From contig NW_027327641.1 in NCBI RefSeq assembly GCF_047675955.1, positions 186,001 through 250,000 on the forward strand: a stretch of 64,000 nt of DNA, given 5' to 3'. The notes under the pieces are model-generated. The model saw nothing but the letters and a program-made list of their open reading frames with translations, did no database searches and had not been told where the DNA came from. The DNA comes from Chlorocebus sabaeus. Its lineage: Eukaryota; Chordata; Mammalia; Primates; Cercopithecidae. The translations under genes and the position numbers were made by a program. This document shows positions 45,992 to 58,682 of this stretch, in pieces (position 1 is the stretch's first letter; each line of letters begins with the position of its first letter).

Positions 45992-48735
45992 TTCCCCAAG
46001 AACAGTCTTAGCGAAAGACTGCTTGAGGGGAAAGCTGTAACTCTTGAGATGAATTAGCAGAACACAAAGCAGTTTCTCAGAAAGCTTCTTTCCTGTTTTA
46101 TAACGGAAGTTATTTCCTTTTTCACCGTAGCCCTCTATGGGCTTCCAAATATCAATTTCCAAATTCCAGAAGCACAGTCTTAGCGAAAACTTCTTGAGGA
46201 GAAAGCTGTATCTCTGTGAGATGAATTAACAGAACACAAAGCAGTTTCTCAGAAAGCTTCTTTCCAGTTTTTAACAGAAGATATTTCCTTTTTCATCATA
46301 TCCTTCTATGGCTTTACAAATATCACTTTGAAATTCCACAAGAACAGTCTTAGCGAAAGGCTTCTTGTGGAGAAAGCTGTAACCCTGTGAGATGAATTAA
46401 CAGAACACAAGGCAGTTTCTCAGAAAGCTTCTTTTCAGTTTTTATCTTAGGATATTTCCTTTTTCACCATAGCCCACTATGGGCTTCCAAATGTCACTTT
46501 GCAAATTCCACAAGAACAGTCTTAGCGAAAGGCTTCTAGAGGGGCAAGCTGTAACTCTGTGAGATGAACTAAGAGAACACAAAGCAGTTTCTCAGAATAC
46601 TTCTTTCCAGTTTTTAACGGAAGATATTTCCTTTTTCACCATAACCCTATATGGGCTTCCAAATATCACTTTGCAAATTCCACAAGAACAGTCTTAGCGA
46701 AAGGCTTCTTGAGAGGAACGCAGTAACTCTGTGAGATGAATTTACAGAACACAAAGCAATTTCTCAGAAAGATTCTTTCCAGTTTTTATCTTAGGATATT
46801 TCCTTTTTCAACTAAGCCCTCTATGGGCTTGAAAATATTACTTTGAAAATTCCACAACAACAGTCTTAGCGAAAGGCTTCTTGAGGGGAAGCTGTAACTC
46901 TGTGAGATGAATTGACAGAACACAAAGCAGTTTCTCAGAAAGCTTCTTTCCAGTTTTTAACGGAAGATATTTCCTTTTCCACCATAGCCCTCTCTGGGCT
47001 TCCAAATATCACTTTCCAAATTCCACAAGAACAGTCTTATCAAAAGGCTTCTTGAGGGGAAAGCAGTAACTGTGAGATGAATTAAACGAAAACAAAGCAG
47101 TTTCTCAGAAAGCTTCTTTCCAGTTTTTAAGGGAAGATATTACTTTTTCACCATAACCCTCTATGGGTTTCCAAATATCATTTTGCAAATTCCACAAGAA
47201 CAATCTTTGCGAAAGGCTTCTTGAGAGGAACGCAGTAACTCTGTGAGATGAATAAACAGAACACAAAACAATTTCTCAGAAAGCTTCTTTCCAGTTTTTA
47301 ACTGAACATATTTCTTTTTTCACCAAAGCGCTCTATGGGCTTCCAAATATCACTTTGCAAATTCCACAAGAACAGTCTAAGCGAAAGGCTTCTTGAGGGG
47401 AACGCTGTAACTCTGTGAGATGAATTTACAGAACACAAGCAGTTTCTCAGAAAGCTTCTTTCCAGTTTTTAACTGAAGATATTTCCTTTTTCACGATAGC
47501 CCTCCATGGGCTTCCAAATGTCACTTTGTAAATTCCACAAGAACCACCATCGCGAAAGTCTTCTTGAGGGAAAAGCTGTAACTCGGTGAGATAAATTGAC
47601 AGAACACAAAGCAGTTTCTCAGAAAGCTTCTTTTCAATTTTTATCTTAGGATATCTCCTTTTTCAACATAGCCTTCTGTGGGCTTCTAAATATCACTTTT
47701 CAAATTCCACAAGAACAGTCTTAGGGAAAGGCTTCATGAGGGGAAAGCTGTAAGTCCCTGAGATGATTTAACAGAACACAAAGTAGTTTCTCAGAAAGCT
47801 TCTTTCCAGAATTTAACGGAAGATAGTTCCTTTTTCACCATAGCCCCCTATGGGCTTCCAAATATCACTTTTCAAATTCCACAAGATATGACTTAGCTAA
47901 AGTTTTCTTGAGGAGAAATTTGTCACACTGTGAGATGAATTAACAGAACACAAAGAAGTTTCTCAGAAAGCTTCTTTTCGGTTTACATCTTAGGATATTT
48001 CCATTTTCACCATAACCCTCTATGGTTTTCCAAATATCACTTTGCAAATTCCACAAGAACAGTCTAAGTGAAAGGCTTCTTGAGGGGAAAGATGTAACTC
48101 TGTGACATGAATTAACAGAACACAAAGCACTTTCTCAGAAAGCTTCCTTCCAGTTTTTAAGGGAAGATATTTCCTTTTTCACCATAGCCCTTTATAGGCT
48201 TCCAAGTATCACTCTGCGAATTCCACAAGAGCAGTCTTAGCGAAAGGCTTCTTGAGGGGAAAGCTGTAATTGTGTGAGATGAAGTAAGAGAATACAGAGC
48301 AGTTTCTCAGAAAGTTTCTCTTCAGTTCTTATCTTAGGATATCTCCTTTTTCACCATAGCCCTCTGTGGGCTTCGAAATATCACTTTGCAAATTCCACAA
48401 GAAGAGTCTTAGGGAAAGGCTTCATGAGGGGAAAGATGTAAGTCTCTGAGATGAATTAACAGAACACAAAGTAGTTTCTCAGAAATCTTCTTCCAGATTT
48501 TAACGGAAGATACTTCCTTTTTCACCATAGCCCCCTATGGGCTTCCAAATATCACTTTCCAAATTCCACAAGATCAGCCTTAGCTAAAGGTTACTTGAGG
48601 AGAGATTTGTAACACTGTGAGATGAATTAACAGAACACAAAGCAGATTCTCAGAAAGCTTCTTTCCACTTTTTAACGGAAGATAATTCTTTTTTCACCAT
48701 AGCCCTCTATGGGCTTCCAAATATCACTTTGCAAA
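45992..48735 (-). repeat. HOR unit B2 (16-mer, 2744 bp)
   Basis: Complete B-class unit. The B-specific block starts at about 46810 (actaagccc). It is slightly more distant from B5 and B7 than those are from each other, for example agaatacttc at 46593 where others have agaatgcttc. Confidence 0.9.
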
Positions 48736-51136
48736 TTCCCCAAGAACAGTCTTAGCGAAAGACTGCTTGAGGGGAAAGCTGTAACTCTTGAGATGAATTA
48801 GCAGAACACAATGCAGTTTCTCAGAAAGCTTCTTTCCTGTTTTTTAACGGAAGTTATTTCCTTTTTCAACGTAGCCCTCTATGGGCTTCCAAATATCACT
48901 TTCCAAATTCCAGAAGCACAGTCTTAGCGAAAACTTCTTGAGGAGAAAGCTGTATCTCTGTGAGATGAATTAACAGAACACAAAGCAGTTTCTCAGAAAG
49001 CTTCTTTCCAGTTTTTAACAGAAGATATTTCCTTTTTCATCATATCCTTCTATGGCTTTACAAATATCACTTTGAAATTCCACAAGAACAGTCTTAGCGA
49101 AAGGCTTCTTGTGGAGAAAGCTGTAACCCTGTGAGATGAATTAACAGAACACAAGGCAGTTTCTCAGAAAGCTTCTTTTCAGTTTTTATCTTAGGATATT
49201 TCCTTTTTCACCATAGCCCACTATGGGCTTCCAAATGTCACTTTGCAAATTCCACAAGAACAGTCTTAGCGAAAGGCTTCTAGAGGGGCAAGCTGTAACT
49301 CTGTGAGATGAACTAAGAGAACACAAAGCAGTTTCTCAGAATGCTTCTTTCCAGTTTTTAACGGAAGATATTTCCTTTTTCACCATAACCCTATATGGGC
49401 TTCCAAATATCACTTTGCAAATTCCACAAGAACAGTCTTAGCGAAAGGCTTCTTGAGAGGAACGCAGTAACTCTGTGAGATGAATTAAAAGAACACAAAG
49501 CAATTTCTCAGAAAGGTTCTTTCCAGTTTTTAACGGAAGATCTTTCCTTTTTCACCATAGCCCTCTATGGGATTCCAAATATCACTTTCAAAATTCCAGA
49601 AGAACAGTCTTAGCGAAAGGCTTCTTGAGGGGAAAGCTGTAACTCTGTGAGATGAATTAACAGAACACAAAGTAGTTTCTCAGAAAGATTCTTTCCAGTT
49701 TTTAACGGAAGATATTCCCTTTTTCACCATAGCCCTCTATGGGCTTCCAATATCACTTTGAAAAATCCTCAAGAAGAATCTTAGAGAATGGCTTCTTTCT
49801 GGGAAAGCAGTAACTCTGTGAGATGAATTAATAGAACACAGAGCAGTTTCTCAGAAAGCCTCTTTCAGTTTTTAACAAAAGATATTTCCTTTTTCACCAT
49901 AGCCCTCTATGGGCTTCCAAATATCACTTTGCAAATTCCACAAGAAGTGTCTTCGCGAAAGGCTTCTTGAGGGCAAAGCTGTAACACTGTGAGATGAATT
50001 AACAGAACACAAAGTAGTTTCTCAGAATGCTTCTTTTCAGTTTTTATCTTAGGATATTTCCTTTTTCACCTTAGCCCTCTATGGGCTTGAAAATATCACT
50101 ATGAAATTTCCACATGAAGAGTCTCAGCGAAAGGATTCTTGAGGTGAAAGCAGTGACTCTGTGAGATGAATTAACAGAACACAAAGCAGTTTCTCAGAAA
50201 GCTTCTTTCCAGTTTTTAAAGGAAGATATTTCCTTTTTCACCGTAGACCTCTACGGGCTTCCAAATAACACTTTGCCAATTCCACAAGAAGAGTCTTAGC
50301 GAAAGGCATCTTGAAGGGAAGGCTGTAACTCTGTGAGATGAATTAACAGAACACAAAGCAGTTTCTCATAAAGCTTCCTTCCAGTTTTTATCGGAAGATA
50401 TTTCCTTTTACACCGTAGCCCTGTATGGACTTCCAAATATCAATGTGCAAATTTCACAAGAACAGTCTTAGCGAAAGGCTTCTTGAGGGGAAAGCTGTAA
50501 CTCTGTGAGATGAATTAACAGAACACAGAGAAGTTTCTCAGAAAGCTTCTTTCCAGTTTTTAACGGAAGATATTTCCTTTTTCACCATAGCACTCTATGG
50601 GCTTCCAGATATCACCTTGAATATTCCACAAGAACAGACTTAGCGAAAGGCTTCCTGAAGGGAATGCTGTAACACTGTGAGATGAATTAACAGAACACAG
50701 AGCAGTTTCTCAGAAAGCTTCTTTACAGTTTTTAACGGTAGATATTTCCTTTTTCACCTTATCCCTCTAAGGGCTTCCAAATATCACTTTGCAAATTGCA
50801 TAAGAACAGTGTTAGCGAAAGGCTTTTTGAGGAGAAAGCAGTAACTGTGAGTTGAATTAACCGAACACAAAGCAGTTTCTCAGGAAGCTTCTTTCCAGTT
50901 TTTAAGGGAAGATTTTCCTTTTTCACCATAACCCTCTATGGGCTTCCAAATATCACTTTTCAAATTCCACAAGAACAGTCTTAGCAAAAGGCTTCTTGAG
51001 GGGAATGCAGTAACTCTGTGAGATGAATTAACAGAACACAAAGCAATTTCTCAGAAAGATTCTTCCCAGTTTTTATCTTAGGATATTTCCTTTTTCACCA
51101 TAGCCCTCTATGGGCTTCCAAATATCACTTTGCAAA
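48736..51136 (-). repeat. HOR unit A3 (14-mer, 2401 bp)
   Basis: A-class unit following a B unit. It shares private variants with A8: atcctcaagaag at 49766 and cacagagaag near 50525. The first monomer after a B unit has tttttcaacgtag and cacaatgcag. Confidence 0.9.
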
Positions 51137-53537
51137 TTCCCCAAGAACAGTCTTAGCGAAAGACTGCTTGAGGGGAAAGCTGTAACTCTTGAGATGAATT
51201 AGCAGAACACAAAGCAGTTTCTCAGAAAGCTTCTTTCCTGTTTTTTAACGGAAGTTATTTCCTTTTTCACCGTAGCCCTCTATGGGCTTCCAAATAGCAC
51301 TTTCCAAATTCCAGAAGCAGAGTCTTAGCGAAAACTTCTTGAGGAGAAAGCTGTATCTCTGTGAGATGAATTAACAGAACACAAAGCAGTTTCTCAGAAA
51401 GCTTCTTTCCAGTTTTTAACAGAAGATATTTCCTTTTTCATCATATCCTTCTATGGCTTTACAAATATCACTTTGAAATTCCACAAGAACAGTCTTAGCG
51501 AAAGGCTTCTTGTGGAGAAAGCTGTAACCCTGTGAGATGAATTAACAGAACACAAGGCAGTTTCTCAGAAAGCTTCTTTTCAGTTTTTATCTTAGGATAT
51601 TTCCTTTTTCACCATAGCCCACTATGGGCTTCCAAATGTCACTTTGCAAATTCCACAAGAACAGTCTTAGCGAAAGGCTTCTAGAGGGGCAAGCTGTAAC
51701 TCTGTGAGATGAACTAAGAGAACACAAAGCAGTTTCTCAGAATGCTTCTTTCCAGTTTTTAACGGAAGATATTTCCTTTTTCACCATAACCCTATATGGG
51801 CTTCCAAATATCACTTTGCAAATTCCACAAGAACAGTCTTAGCGAAAGGCTTCTTGAGAGGAACGCAGTAACTCTGTGAGATGAATTAAAAGAACACAAA
51901 GCAATTTCTCAGAAAGGTTCTTTCCAGTTTTTAACGGAAGATCTTTCCTTTTTCACCATAGCCCTCTATGGGATTCCAAATATCACTTTCAAAATTCCAG
52001 AAGAACAGTCTTAGCGAAAGGCTTCTTGAGGGGAAAGCTGTAACTCTGTGAGATGAATTAACAGAACACAAAGTAGTTTCTCAGAAAGATTCTTTCCAGT
52101 TTTTAACGGAAGATATTCCCTTTTTCACCATAGCCCTCTATGGGCTTCCAATATCACTTTGAAAAATCCACAAGAAGAATCTTAGAGAATGGCTTCTTTC
52201 TGGGAAAGCAGTAACTCTGTGAGATGAATTAATAGAACACAGAGCAGGTTCTCAGAAAGCCTCTTTCAGTTTTTAACAAAAGATATTTCCTTTTTCACCA
52301 TAGCCCTCTATGGGCTTCCAAATATCACTTTGCAAATTCCACAAGAAGTGTCTTCGCGAAAGGCTTCTTGAGGGCAAAGCTGTAACACTGTGAGATGAAT
52401 TAACAGAACACAAAGTAGTTTCTCAGAATGCTTCTTTTCAGTTTTTATCTTAGGATATTTCCTTTTTCACCTTAGCCCTCTATGGGCTTGAAAATATCAC
52501 TATGAAATTTCCACATGAAGAGTCTCAGCGAAAGGATTCTTGAGGTGAAAGCAGTGACTCTGTGAGATGAATTAACAGAACACAAAGCAGTTTCTCAGAA
52601 AGCTTCTTTCCAGTTTTTAAAGGAAGATATTTCCTTTTTCACCGTAGACCTCTACGGGCTTCCAAATAACACTTTGCCAATTCCACAAGAAGAGTCTTAG
52701 CGAAAGGCATCTTGAAGGGAAGGCTGTAACTCTGTGAGATGAATTAACAGGACACAAAGCAGTTTCTCATAAAGCTTCCTTCCAGTTTTTATCGGAAGAT
52801 ATTTCCTTTTACACCGTAGCCCTGTATGGACTTCCAGATATCAATGTGCAAATTTCACAAGAACAGTCTTAGCGAAAGGCTTCTTGAGGGGCAAGCTGTA
52901 ACTCTGTGAGATGAATTAACAGAACACAGAGCAGTTTCTCAGAAAGCTTCTTTCCAGTTTTTAACGGAAGATATTTCCTTTTTCACCATAGCACTCTATG
53001 GGCTTCCAGATATCACCTTGAATATTCCACAAGAACAGACTTAGCGAAAGGCTTCCTGAAGGGAATGCTGTAACACTGTGAGATGAATTAACAGAACACA
53101 GAGCAGTTTCTCAGAAAGCTTCTTTACAGTTTTTAACGGTAGATATTTCCTTTTTCACCTTATCCCTCTAAGGGCTTCCAAATATCACTTTGCAAATTGC
53201 ATAAGAACAGTGTTAGCGAAAGGATTTTTGAGGAGAAAGCAGTAACTGTGAGTTGAATTAACCGAACACAAAGCAGTTTCTCAGGAAGCTTCTTTCCAGT
53301 TTTTAAGGGAAGATTTTCCTTTTTCACCATAACCCTCTATGGGCTTCCAAATATCACTTTTCAAATTCCACAAGAACAGTCTTAGCGAAAGGCTTCTTGA
53401 GGGGAATGCAGTAACTCTGTGAGATGAATTAACAGAACACAAAGCAATTTCTCAGAAAGATTCTTCCCAGTTTTTATCTTAGGATATTTCCTTTTTCACC
53501 ATAGCCCTCTATGGGCTTCCAAATATCACTTTGCAAA
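51137..53537 (-). repeat. HOR unit A4 (14-mer, 2401 bp)
   Basis: A-class unit following another A unit, the only A-A neighbour pair in the window. It shares ggcaagctg and cacagagcag with A6. Its first monomers have caccgtag, not caacgtag, showing that these variants track the preceding unit. Confidence 0.9.
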
Positions 53538-56281
53538 TTCCCCAAGAACAGTCTTAGCGAAAGACTGCTTGAGGGGAAAGCTGTAACTCTTGAGATGAAT
53601 TAGCAGAACACAAAGCAGTTTCTCAGAAAGCTTCTTTCCTGTTTTTTAACGGAAGTTATTTCCTTTTTCACCGTAGCCCTCTATGGGCTTCCATATATCA
53701 CTTTCCAAATTTCAGAAGCACAGTCTTAGCGAAAACTTCTTGAGGAGAAAGTTGTATCTCTGTGAGATGAATTAACAGAACACAAAGCAGTTTCTCAGAA
53801 AGCTTCTTTCCAGTTTTTAACAGAAGATATTTCCTTTTTCATCATATCCTTCTATGGCTTTACAAATATCACTTTGAAATTCCACAAGAACAGTCTTAGC
53901 GAAAGGCTTCTTGTGGAGAAAGCTGTAACCCTGTGAGATGAATTAACAGAACACAAGGCAGTTTCTCAGAAAGCTTCTTTTCAGTTTTTATCTTAGGATA
54001 TTTCCTTTTTCACCATAGCCCACTATGGGCTTCCAAATGTCACTTTGCAAATTCCACAAGAACAGTCTTAGCGAGAGGCTTCTAGAGGGGCAAGCTGTAA
54101 CTCTGTGAGATGAACTAAGAGAACACAAAGCAGTTTCTCAGAATGCTTCTTTCCAGTTTTTAACGGAAGATATTTCCTTTTTCACCATAACCCTATATGG
54201 GCTTCCAAATATCACTTTGCAAATTCCACAAGAACAGTCTTAGCGAAAGGCTTCTTGAGAGGAACGCAGTAACTCTGTGAGATGAATTAAAAGAACACAA
54301 AGCAATTTCTCAGAAAGATTCTTTCCAGTTTTTATCTTAGGATATTTCCTTTTTCACCTAAGCCCTCTATGGGCTTGAAAATATTACTTTGAAAATTCCA
54401 CAACAACAGTCTTAGCGAAAGGCTTCTTGAGGGGAAGCTGTAACTCTGTGAGATGAATTGACAGAACACAAAGCAGTTTCTCAGAAAGCTTCTTTCCAGT
54501 TTTTAACGGAAGATATTTCCTTTTCCACCATAGCCCTCTCTGGGCTTCCAAATATCACTTTCCAAATTCCACAAGAACAGTCTTATCAAAAGGCTTCTTG
54601 AGGGGAAAGCAGTAACTGTGAGATGAATTAACCGAAAACAAAGCAGTTTCTCAGAAAGCTTCTTTCCAGTTTTTAAGGGAAGATATTACTTTTTCACCAT
54701 AACCCTCTATGGGTTTCCAAATATCATTTTGCAAATTCCACAAGAACAATCTTTGCGAAAGGCTTCTTGAGAGGAACGCAGTAACTCTGTGAGATGAATA
54801 AACAGAACACAAAACAATTTCTCAGAAAGCTTCTTTCCAGTTTTTAACTGAACATATTTCTTTTTTCACCAAAGCGCTCTATGGGCTTCCAAATATCACT
54901 TTGCAAATTCCACAAGAACAGTCTAAGCGAAAGGCTTCTTGAGGGGAACGCTGTAACTCTGTGAGATGAATTTACAGAACACAAGCAGTTTCTCAGAAAG
55001 CTTCTTTTCAGTTTTTAACTGAAGATATTTCCTTTTTCACGATAGCCCTCCATGGGCTTCCAAATGTCACTTTGTAAATTCCACAAGAACCACCATCGCG
55101 AAAGTCTTCTTGAGGGAAAAGCTGTAACTCGGTGAGATAAATTGACAGAACACAAAGCAGTTTCTCAGAAAGCTTCTTTTCAATTTTTATCTTAGGATAT
55201 CTCCTTTTTCAACATAGCCCTCTGTGGGCTTCTAAATATCACTTTTCAAATTCCACAAGAACACTCTTAGGGAAAGGCTTCATGAGGGGAAAGCTGTAAG
55301 TCCCTGAGATGATTTAACAGAACACAAAGTAGTTTCTCAGAAAGCTTCTTTCCAGAATTTAACGGAAGATAGTTCCTTTTTCACCATAGCCCCCTATGGG
55401 CTTCCAAATATCACTTTTCAAATTCCACAAGATATGACTTAGCTAAAGGTTTCTTGAGGAGAAATTTGTCACACTGTGAGATGAATTAACAGAACACAAA
55501 GAAGTTTCTCAGAAAGCTTCTTTTCGGTTTTCATCTTAGGATATTTCCATTTTCACCATAACCCTCTATGGTTTTCCAAATATCACTTTGCAAATTCCAC
55601 AAGAACAGTCTAAGTGAAAGGCTTCTTGAGGGGAAAGATGTAACTCTGTGACATGAATTAACAGAACACAAAGCACTTTCTCAGAAAGCTTCCTTCCAGT
55701 TTTTAAGGGAAGATATTTCCTTTTTCACCATAGCCCTTTATAGGCTTCCAAGTATCACTCTGCAAATTCCACAAGAGCAGTCTTAGCGAAAGGCTTCTTG
55801 AGGGGAAAGCTGTAATTGTGTGAGATGAAGTAAGAGAATACAGAGCAGTTTCTCAGAAAGTTTCTCTTCAGTTCTTATCTTAGGATATCTCCTTTTTCAC
55901 CATAGCCCTCTGTGGGCTTCGAAATATCACTTTGCAAATTCCACAAGAAGAGTCTTAGGGAAAGGCTTCATGAGGGGAAAGATGTAAGTCTCTGAGATGA
56001 ATTAACAGAACACAAAGTAGTTTCTCAGAAATCTTCTTCCAGATTTTAACGGAAGATACTTCCTTTTTCACCATAGCCCCCTATGGGCTTCCAAATATCA
56101 CTTTCCAAATTCCACAAGATCAGCCTTAGCTAAAGGTTACTTGAGGAGAGATTTGTAACACTGTGAGATGAATTAACAGAACACAAAGCAGATTCTCAGA
56201 AAGCTTCTTTCCACTTTTTAACGGAAGATAATTCTTTTTTCACCATAGCCCTCTATGGGCTTCCAAATATCACTTTGCAAA
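53538..56281 (-). repeat. HOR unit B5 (16-mer, 2744 bp)
   Basis: B-class unit nearly identical to B7. Shared private variants are ttccatatatcac with aaatttcag (about 53690-53715), gttgtatctctg and gcgagaggcttc (about 54072). The B-specific block starts at about 54357. Confidence 0.9.
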
Positions 56282-58682
56282 TTCCCCAAGAACAGTCTTA
56301 GCGAAAGACTGCTTGAGGGGAAAGCTGTAACTCTTGAGATGAATTAGCAGAACACAATGCAGTTTCTCAGAAAGCTTCTTTCCTGTTTTTTAACGGAAGT
56401 TATTTCCTTTTTCAACGTAGCCCTCTATGGGCTTCCAAATATCACTTTCCAAATTCCAGAAGCACAGTCTTAGCGAAAACTTCTTGAGGAGAAAGCTGTA
56501 TCTCTGTGAGATGAATTAACAGAACACAAAGCAGTTTCTCAGAAAGCTTCTTTCCAGTTTTTAACAGAAGATATTTCCTTTTTCATCATATCCTTCTATG
56601 GCTTTACAAATATCACTTTGAAATTCCACAAGAACAGTCTTAGCGAAAGGCTTCTTGTGGAGAAAGCTGTAACCCTGTGAGATGAATTAACAGAACACAA
56701 GGCAGTTTCTCAGAAAGCTTCTTTTCAGTTTTTATCTTAGGATATTTCCTTTTTCACCATAGCCCACTATGGGCTTCCAAATGTCACTTTGCAAATTCCA
56801 CAAGAACAGTCTTAGCGAAAGGCTTCTAGAGGGGCAAGCTGTAACTCTGTGAGATGAACTAAGAGAACACAAAGCAGTTTCTCAGAATGCTTCTTTCCAG
56901 TTTTTAACGGAAGATATTTCCTTTTTCACCATAACCCTATATGGGCTTCCAAATATCACTTTGCAAATTCCACAAGAACAGTCTTAGCGAAAGGCTTCTT
57001 GAGAGGAACGCAGTAACTCTGTGAGATGAATTAAAAGAACACAAAGCAATTTCTCAGAAAGGTTCTTTCCAGTTTTTAACGGAAGATCTTTCCTTTTTCA
57101 CCATAGCCCTCTATGGGATTCCAAATATCACTTTCAAAATTCCAGAAGAACAGTCTTAGCGAAAGGCTTCTTGAGGGGAAAGCTGTAACTCTGTGAGATG
57201 AATTAACAGAACACAAAGTAGTTTCTCAGAAAGATTCTTTCCAGTTTTTAACGGAAGATATTCCCTTTTTCACCATAGCCCTCTATGGGCTTCCAATATC
57301 ACTTTGAAAAATCCACAAGAAGAATCTTAGAGAATGGCTTCTTTCTGGGAAAGCAGTAACTCTGTGAGATGAATTAATAGAACACAGAGCAGGTTCTCAG
57401 AAAGCCTCTTTCAGTTTTTAACAAAAGATATTTCCTTTTTCACCATAGCCCTCTATGGGCTTCCAAATATCACTTTGCAAATTCCACAAGAAGTGTCTTC
57501 GCGAAAGGCTTCTTGAGGGCAAAGCTGTAACACTGTGAGATGAATTAACAGAACACAAAGTAGTTTCTCAGAATGCTTCTTTTCAGTTTTTATCTTAGGA
57601 TATTTCCTTTTTCACCTTAGCCCTCTATGGGCTTGAAAATATCACTATGAAATTTCCACATGAAGAGTCTCAGCGAAAGGATTCTTGAGGTGAAAGCAGT
57701 GACTCTGTGAGATGAATTAACAGAACACAAAGCAGTTTCTCAGAAAGCTTCTTTCCAGTTTTTAAAGGAAGATATTTCCTTTTTCACCGTAGACCTCTAC
57801 GGGCTTCCAAATAACACTTTGCCAATTCCACAAGAAGAGTCTTAGCGAAAGGCATCTTGAAGGGAAGGCTGTAACTCTGTGAGATGAATTAACAGGACAC
57901 AAAGCAGTTTCTCATAAAGCTTCCTTCCAGTTTTTATCGGAAGATATTTCCTTTTACACCGTAGCCCTGTATGGACTTCCAGATATCAATGTGCAAATTT
58001 CACAAGAACAGTCTTAGCGAAAGGCTTCTTGAGGGGCAAGCTGTAACTCTGTGAGATGAATTAACAGAACACAGAGCAGTTTCTCAGAAAGCTTCTTTCC
58101 AGTTTTTAACGGAAGATATTTCCTTTTTCACCATAGCACTCTATGGGCTTCCAGATATCACCTTGAATATTCCACAAGAACAGACTTAGCGAAAGGCTTC
58201 CTGAAGGGAATGCTGTAACACTGTGAGATGAATTAACAGAACACAGAGCAGTTTCTCAGAAAGCTTCTTTACAGTTTTTAACGGTAGATATTTCCTTTTT
58301 CACCTTATCCCTCTAAGGGCTTCCAAATATCACTTTGCAAATTGCATAAGAACAGTGTTAGCGAAAGGCTTTTTGAGGAGAAAGCAGTAACTGTGAGTTG
58401 AATTAACCGAACACAAAGCAGTTTCTCAGGAAGCTTCTTTCCAGTTTTTAAGGGAAGATTTTCCTTTTTCACCATAACCCTCTATGGGCTTCCAAATATC
58501 ACTTTTCAAATTCCACAAGAACAGTCTTAGCGAAAGCCTTCTTGAGGGGAATGCAGTAACTCTGTGAGATGAATTAACAGAACACAAAGCAATTTCTCAG
58601 AAAGATTCTTCCCAGTTTTTATCTTAGGATATTTCCTTTTTCACCATAGCCCTCTATGGGCTTCCAAATATCACTTTGCAAA
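56282..58682 (-). repeat. HOR unit A6 (14-mer, 2401 bp)
   Basis: A-class unit in which I measured all 14 monomer lengths at the pJ-alpha box: 172, 171, 171, 172, 172, 172, 170, 172, 172, 172, 172, 172, 169 and 172 bp, summing to 2401. There is no strict alternation of two lengths. It is closest to A4. Confidence 0.92.
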